Assembly (NCBI GenBank): GCA_015487985.1
Contig: WFOP01000023.1
Span: 1 to 5,031 of the forward strand
DNA length: 5,031 bases
DNA from: Hyphomicrobiales bacterium
GTDB lineage: Bacteria > Pseudomonadota > Alphaproteobacteria > Rhizobiales > Devosiaceae
Direction of reading: 5' to 3'
Every line of letters begins with the position of its first letter. Position 1 is the stretch's first letter. Positions 4,866-5,031 of the stretch are shown one piece after another. The position numbers and the translations under genes were made by a program. The notes under the pieces are model-generated. The model was given only the letters and a program-made list of their open reading frames with translations, did not search any database and was not told the DNA's origin.

Positions 4866-5031
4866 TTACATGGCCCAAAGCGCGATCAGCCCGGCTCCAC
4901 CCACCAGAATGCGCCACCAGGCAAAAAGGCCAAACCCGTGCCGGGATACAAAATTGAGCAGATGACGCACCACCAGTGTGCCAACAACGAACGCCGCGGC
5001 AAAGCCAATGGCGATATCCACCCCCACGCCC
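4866..5031 (-). CDS. uppP: Undecaprenyl-diphosphatase UppP (C-terminal part, cut by window end)
   Basis: The last 54 codons and TAA stop (complement of 4866-4868) of an inner-membrane protein; the start lies beyond base 5031. The fragment reads [20 protein letters not shown], then [20 protein letters not shown], then [10 protein letters not shown]. The AFxVGxxxVRxLLxxVxRHxFxxFAWxRI pattern with two closing membrane helices (about fragment residues 6-24 and 36-53) is the characteristic C-terminus of the BacA/UppP family. UppP removes a phosphate from undecaprenyl diphosphate to recycle the lipid carrier of peptidoglycan synthesis and gives bacitracin tolerance. The catalytic motifs are in the missing part. 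It lies in the same direction as metY, 174 bases upstream, so readthrough into metY is possible; no strong terminator separates them. Confidence 0.88.
   Translation of the reverse strand, partial: GVGVDIAIGFAAAFVVGTLVVRHLLNFVSRHGFGLFAWWRILVGGAGLIALWAM

Overview
The window reads as chromosome of an alphaproteobacterium. The evidence is a bacterial NDUFA9-type complex I-associated SDR protein with the family's typical C-terminal half, a tRNA-Leu with encoded CCA, and an uppP next to that cluster. Base composition is moderate. Nothing here fixes the genus.

Left part (1-1646, + strand): a compact arsenic resistance operon, arsR (3' part only) - acr3 - arsC. Each junction is an ATGA stop/start overlap. 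ArsC reduces arsenate to arsenite, Acr3 exports arsenite, and ArsR is the arsenite-released repressor. The ArsR fragment carries a C-terminal Cys-Cys...Cys cluster suited to arsenite sensing.

Middle (1647-2383): about 450 bases without a credible gene. This stretch holds two diverged copies of a repeat built on GCGAGCTT(T/C)AACGCGAGCT, a second short repeat pair, several hairpins and a minus-strand terminator-like hairpin with a T7 tail. It ends at tRNA-Leu(CAG) on the minus strand, whose 3' end faces the ars operon. A tRNA promoter (minus) and a promoter for the SDR gene (plus) can be proposed in 2184-2383.

Right part (2384-5031): the NDUFA9-like gene (+) converges on an O-acetylhomoserine sulfhydrylase gene (metY type, minus). 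Behind metY lies the C-terminal end of uppP (undecaprenyl-diphosphatase, minus, cut by the window edge). This block looks like core chromosome: respiration-associated function, homocysteine synthesis and cell-wall lipid carrier recycling.

The most interesting unexplained signal is the 174-base leader of metY (4692-4865, minus). It contains a perfect 9-bp long-range stem whose 3' arm runs into the Shine-Dalgarno sequence, with a nested perfect 8-bp stem inside it. An upstream hairpin competes for the same 5' arm. This is the layout of a translational on/off switch ahead of a methionine-pathway gene, and I do not recognise it as a known SAM riboswitch class. It was found by eye and needs comparative support.
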